NCBI GenBank assembly: GCA_002591705.1
Contig: PAAB01000040.1
Coordinates: 7,681-16,553, forward strand
Length of the DNA stretch: 8,873 bases
DNA from: Phycisphaerae bacterium
GTDB taxonomy: Bacteria > Planctomycetota > Phycisphaerae > Phycisphaerales > SM1A02
Reading direction: 5' to 3'
In this document: one piece after another, positions 6,088 to 8,873 of the stretch
Layout of the letters: each line of letters opens with the position of its first letter
Position numbering within the stretch: the first letter of the stretch is position 1
The notes under the pieces: model-generated
What the model was told of the DNA's origin: nothing
What the model saw: only the letters and a program-made list of their open reading frames with translations
Database searches by the model: none
Translations under genes and position numbers: made by a program

Positions 6088-6128
6088 GAGGGGCGATTCA
6101 TGACTGAATCGCCCCTCCTTCTTCTCTC
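6088..6128 (+). terminator. Strong intrinsic terminator, probably bidirectional
   Basis: GAGGGGCGATTCA (6088-6100) and TGAATCGCCCCTC (6105-6117) form a perfect 13-bp stem around the loop TGAC, 28 bases after the stop of the small membrane protein gene. On the plus strand it is followed by a pyrimidine-rich CTTCTTCTCTCC. On the minus strand it is followed by TGGTTTTTT, a better T-run, so it could also stop transcription coming from the right. Confidence 0.85.
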
Positions 6129-6136
6129 CTCACCAG

Positions 6137-6155
6137 CCGGCCGAAGCCGGTTTTC
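6137..6155 (+). terminator. Short secondary terminator-like hairpin
   Basis: CCGGC (6137-6141) and GCCGG (6146-6150) enclose the tetraloop CGAA and are followed directly by TTTTC. The stem is only 5 bp, but the layout is that of a weak intrinsic terminator, 20 bases after the main hairpin. It may act as a backup for the same transcript. Confidence 0.4.
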
Positions 6156-6460
6156 GTTGCCGCATTCGACAGCACCTTGGAACAGGTCCAGGCGATGCCT
6201 GCTGCGGAGATGTTGGTGAGTTCCCTCTCTTCTTCTTCCGTATCACTCTAGACGTGGCGTACGCCACGTCCCACCGACCTGAATCTACCCCTGGGATTCT
6301 GGCCGTGCAAGTCCGATCCGACTCCAGATTCCATCAATCCGCACCCCATTCATTCATCCGGTTCAACGAGAGGCGGCCAAATCCCTCGAGAATGGGCCCA
6401 GAAGACGTGAAACGGCCTCTGCATGTTCTGCAAGGCGTTGCCGATGCATCCTTCAGAACG
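6156..6460. other. Intergenic stretch with no supported gene
   Basis: Between the terminators and the promoter of the tRNA cluster I find no convincing protein gene on either strand. Contents that can be pointed to are a small CAGGC/GCCTG hairpin (6189-6201) and the perfect 20-bp palindrome at 6251-6270, listed separately. The minus-strand open frame running from here into the tRNA genes is mostly an antisense translation of the tRNAs. Confidence 0.55.
6251..6270. repeat. Perfect 20-bp palindrome
   Basis: GACGTGGCGTACGCCACGTC reads identically on both strands with no spacer. It lies about 130 bp after the sigma/membrane-protein terminator and about 200 bp before the tRNA cluster. It could be the binding site of a dimeric regulator, a cruciform or RNA hairpin (with a shortened stem), or a dispersed repeat. 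There is no adjacent T-run. Confidence 0.8.
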
Positions 6461-6466
6461 TAGGCT
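6438..6466 (+). promoter_or_regulatory. Candidate promoter of the tRNA cluster
   Basis: TTGCCG (6438-6443, four of six to the -35 consensus) and TAGGCT (6461-6466, a weak -10) are separated by exactly 17 bp, and the -10 ends 11 bases before tRNA-Thr. The -10 resembles the TAGGAT before tRNA-Arg. No other promoter-like pair is evident just before the cluster. Confidence 0.42.
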
Positions 6467-6477
6467 GCACCCGTACT

Positions 6478-6550
6478 GCCGCCGTAGCTCAGTTGGAAGA
6501 GCACATGATTTGTAATCTTGAGGTCAGCGGTTCGAGTCCGCTCGGCGGCT
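6478..6550 (+). tRNA. tRNA-Thr (anticodon TGT)
   Basis: The acceptor stem GCCGCCG (6478-6484) pairs with CGGCGGC (6543-6549), with discriminator T6550. The D-stem is GCTC/GAGC. The anticodon arm is CATGA-TTTGTAA-TCTTG with anticodon TGT at 6511-6513. The T-arm is AGCGG-TTCGAGT-CCGCT. It decodes ACN threonine codons, chiefly ACA. The middle pair of the anticodon stem (6506/6518) is a T-T mismatch while the other four pairs are sound. No CCA is encoded. First gene of a three-tRNA cluster. Confidence 0.95.
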
Positions 6551-6608
6551 TTCTCCCCCATCGGTATCTTGCCCCTCCCCGGAATGATCGGTAGACTGCG
6601 TCGTTTCA

Positions 6609-6691
6609 GGGCGAGTACCCAAGTGGCCAAAGGGGGCAGACTGTAAATCTGCTGGCGTACGCCTTCACAGGTTCGAATCCTGTCTCGCCCA
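6609..6691 (+). tRNA. tRNA-Tyr (anticodon GTA)
   Basis: This class II tRNA of 83 bases has a long variable arm. The acceptor stem GGGCGAG (6609-6615) pairs with CTCGCCC (6684-6690), with discriminator A6691. The anticodon stem GCAGA/TCTGC encloses CTGTAAA, giving GTA at 6643-6645. The variable arm is about 6653-6666 and includes GGCGTACGCC. The T-arm is ACAGG-TTCGAAT-CCTGT. The extra arm and anticodon identify tyrosine. Second of the cluster, 58 bp after tRNA-Thr; no CCA encoded. Confidence 0.96.
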
Positions 6692-6706
6692 TTGACCAGA
6701 ACACCA

Positions 6707-6780
<74 letters not shown>

Positions 6781-6788
6781 TTGCAGCT

Positions 6789-6809
6789 CACCTCCGCGGA
6801 CGGAAGGTG
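6789..6809 (+). repeat. Imperfect hairpin between tRNA-Pro and the methyltransferase gene
   Basis: CACCTCCG (6789-6796) pairs with CGGAAGGTG (6801-6809) with one bulged A, loop CGGA. No T-run follows, so transcription from the tRNA cluster probably continues into the methyltransferase gene. It may help RNase processing at the tRNA 3' end, or shape the leader of the message. Confidence 0.4.
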
Positions 6810-6827
6810 GCTCAGAACGGCAGAGCC

Positions 6828-7985
6828 ATGCCTTCCGCAGATCCTCAACGTGAATACCGCATCTCCTGCGCTCCCGGGCTGTCGACCTGGCTGGGCTCCG
6901 AGATCGAGTCGCTGGGGCTGTCCGTGGAGTCCACGGATCACACCGGGGTCTTCACGCGAGCCACGATGGCGGACGCCATGCGAATGCTGCTCTGGCTGCG
7001 GACGGGCTTTCATGTGCTTCAACGCTTCGCCGACATCCGTGCCACGGATGCAGACATGCTCTATGCGGAAACGACCCGTCTGCCGTGGGAGCGGGTCATC
7101 CCACCCGACGGCACCATCACGGTCGTCTCCGCGGTCGACAATCCGACCATCACCAACTCGATGTTTCCGAACGTCAAGATCAAGGACGCCATCGTCGACC
7201 GATTGATGAAGGTCAACGGTCGTCGTCCCAATGCGGGATCGAAGGGCGACCAGACCGTCATTCACCTGTTCTGGAAGAAGGACAAGGCCCGCCTTTCGCT
7301 CGATCTGGCCGGCCCGAAGTTGTCCGACCGGGGCTACCGACGGGAACCCGGCAAGGCCCCGCTTCGTGAAACCACCGCGGCCGCCATCCTGCTCGCGGCC
7401 GGCCACGACGGCATCCGCCCACTGGTGATCCCGATGTGCGGCAGCGGCACCCTGGCCATCGAGGCGGCGTTGATCTCGGCCAATCGTGCTCCGGGTCTCC
7501 TTCGCAGCGGGTACGGCATCCAGCACCTCCAGACCTTCGATCAGGAGCAGTGGCGCCAGGCCAGAGCCGACGCCAAACGTGCCTCGGGAAACGCAATCCA
7601 GGCCCCCATCATCGCCACTGACATCGATGCGGCGGTCGTGGAGGCCGCCCGACGCAACGCCCGAACGGCCGGGGTCGATCATCTGATCGAGTTCTCATGC
7701 TGCGACTTCGCGGACACTCCGATGCCCGAGGAGCCGGGGGTGGTCATTCTGCACGGCGAATACGGCCTGCGACTCGGCGACGAGCATGCCCTGGCGGGCA
7801 CCTACCGTCGAATGGGCGACTTCCTGAAGCAGCGCTGCGCCGGATGGGACGGGTTCGTGTTCACGGCCAAGGAACACGCCGGTCGCATCGGTCTCAAAGC
7901 GGCGTCTCGAATTCCGTTCGAGCATGCCGGCATCGATTGCCGGCTGCTTCGGTACGAGCTCTACGCCGGCTCGACACCCGCCTGA
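6828..7985 (+). CDS. RlmL-like THUMP/UPF0020 family class I SAM RNA methyltransferase, catalytic motifs altered
   Basis: This 385-residue protein matches in order the N-terminal half of E. coli RlmL (23S rRNA m2G2445 methyltransferase). A ferredoxin-like/THUMP RNA-binding part spans about 1-160 and includes FPNVKIKDAIVDRLMKVNGRRPN. The family link LSLDLAGPKLSDRGYRREPGKAPLRET follows, then a Rossmann methyltransferase domain from about 195. SAM motif I reads IPMCGSGTLAIEAAL (201 onward), where the family normally has DPMCGSG, so Asp is replaced by Ile. Motif II (IIATDIDAAVVEAARRNA) is intact. Motif IV, normally NPPYGERLG, reads HGEYGLRLG (309-317), losing the Asn-Pro-Pro. The downstream GDFLKQRCAGW and C-terminus are normal. 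The protein may therefore be inactive or altered. The ATG at 6828 gives the family N-terminus; the open frame extending back into tRNA-Pro is not credible. It overlaps mnmG by 25 bp, tail to tail. Confidence 0.85.
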   Translation: MPSADPQREYRISCAPGLSTWLGSEIESLGLSVESTDHTGVFTRATMADAMRMLLWLRTGFHVLQRFADIRATDADMLYAETTRLPWERVIPPDGTITVVSAVDNPTITNSMFPNVKIKDAIVDRLMKVNGRRPNAGSKGDQTVIHLFWKKDKARLSLDLAGPKLSDRGYRREPGKAPLRETTAAAILLAAGHDGIRPLVIPMCGSGTLAIEAALISANRAPGLLRSGYGIQHLQTFDQEQWRQARADAKRASGNAIQAPIIATDIDAAVVEAARRNARTAGVDHLIEFSCCDFADTPMPEEPGVVILHGEYGLRLGDEHALAGTYRRMGDFLKQRCAGWDGFVFTAKEHAGRIGLKAASRIPFEHAGIDCRLLRYELYAGSTPA

Positions 7986-8873
7986 GTTCGGCCACGGCCC
8001 TTCCGGATGGCGACCCCGAGCAGAGCAAGATCCGCCGGGCTGACACCCGCAAGCCGACCTGCCTGCCCCAATGTCGTGGGCCGGAACTTGGTCAGCGCCT
8101 CGGCGGCTTCCGCCCGAAGTCCCGTCACGGTGACCGGATCGATCCAGGCGGGAATCGGTTTCGCATCCGCCTCACGCTGACGACGGATGGCCGTCTCCTG
8201 TCGCCGGATATACCCCTCGTACCGCATCGTGGTCATGACGCGTTCCACCAGCCCCTGATCCGATTCACCGATCCGCTCGGCGACCGAAGCCACGGTCGTT
8301 TCGGGACGCATGACGATTCGATCGAGCGACCGACCGCCATCCCCCTTCTCCCGACGGATCGCCCGGTCGATCCGATCCAGAGAAGCCCGACGCTGGAGCC
8401 ATGCCTCCCACCGCCGGTCGCACACCAGCCCGAATGCACGTCCCAGTTCCGTCAGACGCTCATCGGTGTTGTCGGCACGCAGCACCAGTCGATGCTCCGC
8501 CCGACTGGTGAACATGCGATAGGGCTCCCGCGGGGTCTTCGTGACCAGATCGTCGAGCATGACCCCGATGTAGGCCTCGTCGCGACCCAGGCGGACCGGT
8601 TCATCACCGGTGACGAGGCGGGCCGCGTTCAGGCCGGCCACGAGGCCCTGCCCTCCGGCCTCCTCGTACCCGCTGGTCCCGTTGATCTGGCCGGCAAGAA
8701 AGAAGCCGTGGATGGACTTGGTCATGCACGTGGCATCGATCTGATGCGGCCAGACCATGTCGTACTCGACGGCGTAGCCCCACCGCAGAATGCGTGCCCG
8801 CTCGCAACCGGGCATGGCACGCACGATCTGCTCCTGCACGTCCGCGGGCAGCGAGGTGGAGATTCCGTTGCAG
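7961..8873 (-). CDS. mnmG: tRNA uridine-5-carboxymethylaminomethyl(34) synthesis enzyme MnmG (5' part beyond the window)
   Basis: The last 304 or so residues of MnmG (GidA) are visible; the usual length is about 620, so the FAD-binding N-terminal half lies beyond the window end. MnmG with MnmE installs the cmnm5 group on the wobble uridine of tRNAs using FAD and methylene-tetrahydrofolate. Diagnostic stretches in order are NGISTSLPADVQ at the edge, ILRWGYAVEYD, FLAGQINGTSGYEEAGGQGL, RDEAYIGVMLDDLVTK, EPYRMFTSRAEHRLVLRADN, and the helical C-terminal domain ending GVSPADLALLGVAIRK plus a short tail. The frame is open to the edge; the GTG at 8839 is internal, not the start. Its end overlaps the convergent methyltransferase gene by 25 bp. 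Confidence 0.96.
   Translation of the reverse strand, partial: CNGISTSLPADVQEQIVRAMPGCERARILRWGYAVEYDMVWPHQIDATCMTKSIHGFFLAGQINGTSGYEEAGGQGLVAGLNAARLVTGDEPVRLGRDEAYIGVMLDDLVTKTPREPYRMFTSRAEHRLVLRADNTDERLTELGRAFGLVCDRRWEAWLQRRASLDRIDRAIRREKGDGGRSLDRIVMRPETTVASVAERIGESDQGLVERVMTTMRYEGYIRRQETAIRRQREADAKPIPAWIDPVTVTGLRAEAAEALTKFRPTTLGQAGRLAGVSPADLALLGVAIRKGRGRTQAGVEPA

Noticed and set aside
6653..6663. TGGCGTACGCC shared by the tRNA-Tyr variable arm and the 20-bp palindrome at 6251-6270
   Set aside because: The shared 11 bases centre on a self-complementary core that each element needs for its own stem. It could be coincidence, and no further flanking identity was seen.

Overview
The window is high-GC chromosomal DNA carrying a housekeeping and metabolic neighbourhood: four tRNA genes, ribosomal protein S20, the tRNA-modification gene mnmG, three metabolic oxidoreductases, a CPBP membrane protease, a small ECF-type sigma factor, a two-helix membrane protein and an RlmL-like RNA methyltransferase. 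I see no transposase, integrase, phage gene, CRISPR array or plasmid function. The Gfo/Idh/MocA and saccharopine-dehydrogenase-family enzymes, an ECF sigma factor with no recognisable anti-sigma gene beside it, scattered tRNA and housekeeping genes and the GC-rich coding all suggest a Planctomycetota-like bacterium, possibly Phycisphaerae. That placement is an inference from style, not proof.

Layout. At 1-550 lie tRNA-Arg(ACG), a short gap with a strong inverted repeat and a candidate promoter, rpsT, and a terminator hairpin. At 565-1317 is a CPBP intramembrane protease. It meets tail to tail a minus-strand Gfo/Idh/MocA oxidoreductase (1314-2405). A compact 68-bp divergent promoter region separates that gene from a plus-strand DadA-like FAD amino-acid dehydrogenase (2474-3730), which meets tail to tail a minus-strand lysine 6-dehydrogenase/saccharopine-dehydrogenase-like enzyme (3723-4871). 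A 430-bp non-coding stretch with two perfect tandem hairpins leads to the ECF sigma factor (5302-5802) and a 71-residue membrane protein (5844-6059), closed by a perfect 13-bp hairpin terminator. A 360-bp gap containing a perfect 20-bp palindrome leads to the tRNA cluster Thr(TGT)-Tyr(GTA)-Pro(CGG). The RlmL-like methyltransferase (6828-7985) follows 47 bp later and converges on mnmG, whose 5' part lies beyond the window end.

How the parts relate. The right end is a translation and RNA-modification block. The centre holds two amino-acid-type dehydrogenases that could act in succession on lysine or a related amine, which is inference. The most unusual observations are: (i) the RlmL-like protein keeps its fold signatures but has lost the conserved Asp of motif I and the Asn-Pro-Pro of the catalytic motif IV; (ii) all three convergent gene pairs overlap at their 3' ends (4, 8 and 25 bp), leaving no room for intergenic terminators; (iii) two tandem perfect hairpins stand in front of the sigma factor gene. 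I did not find a clear new multi-gene defence or mobile system.
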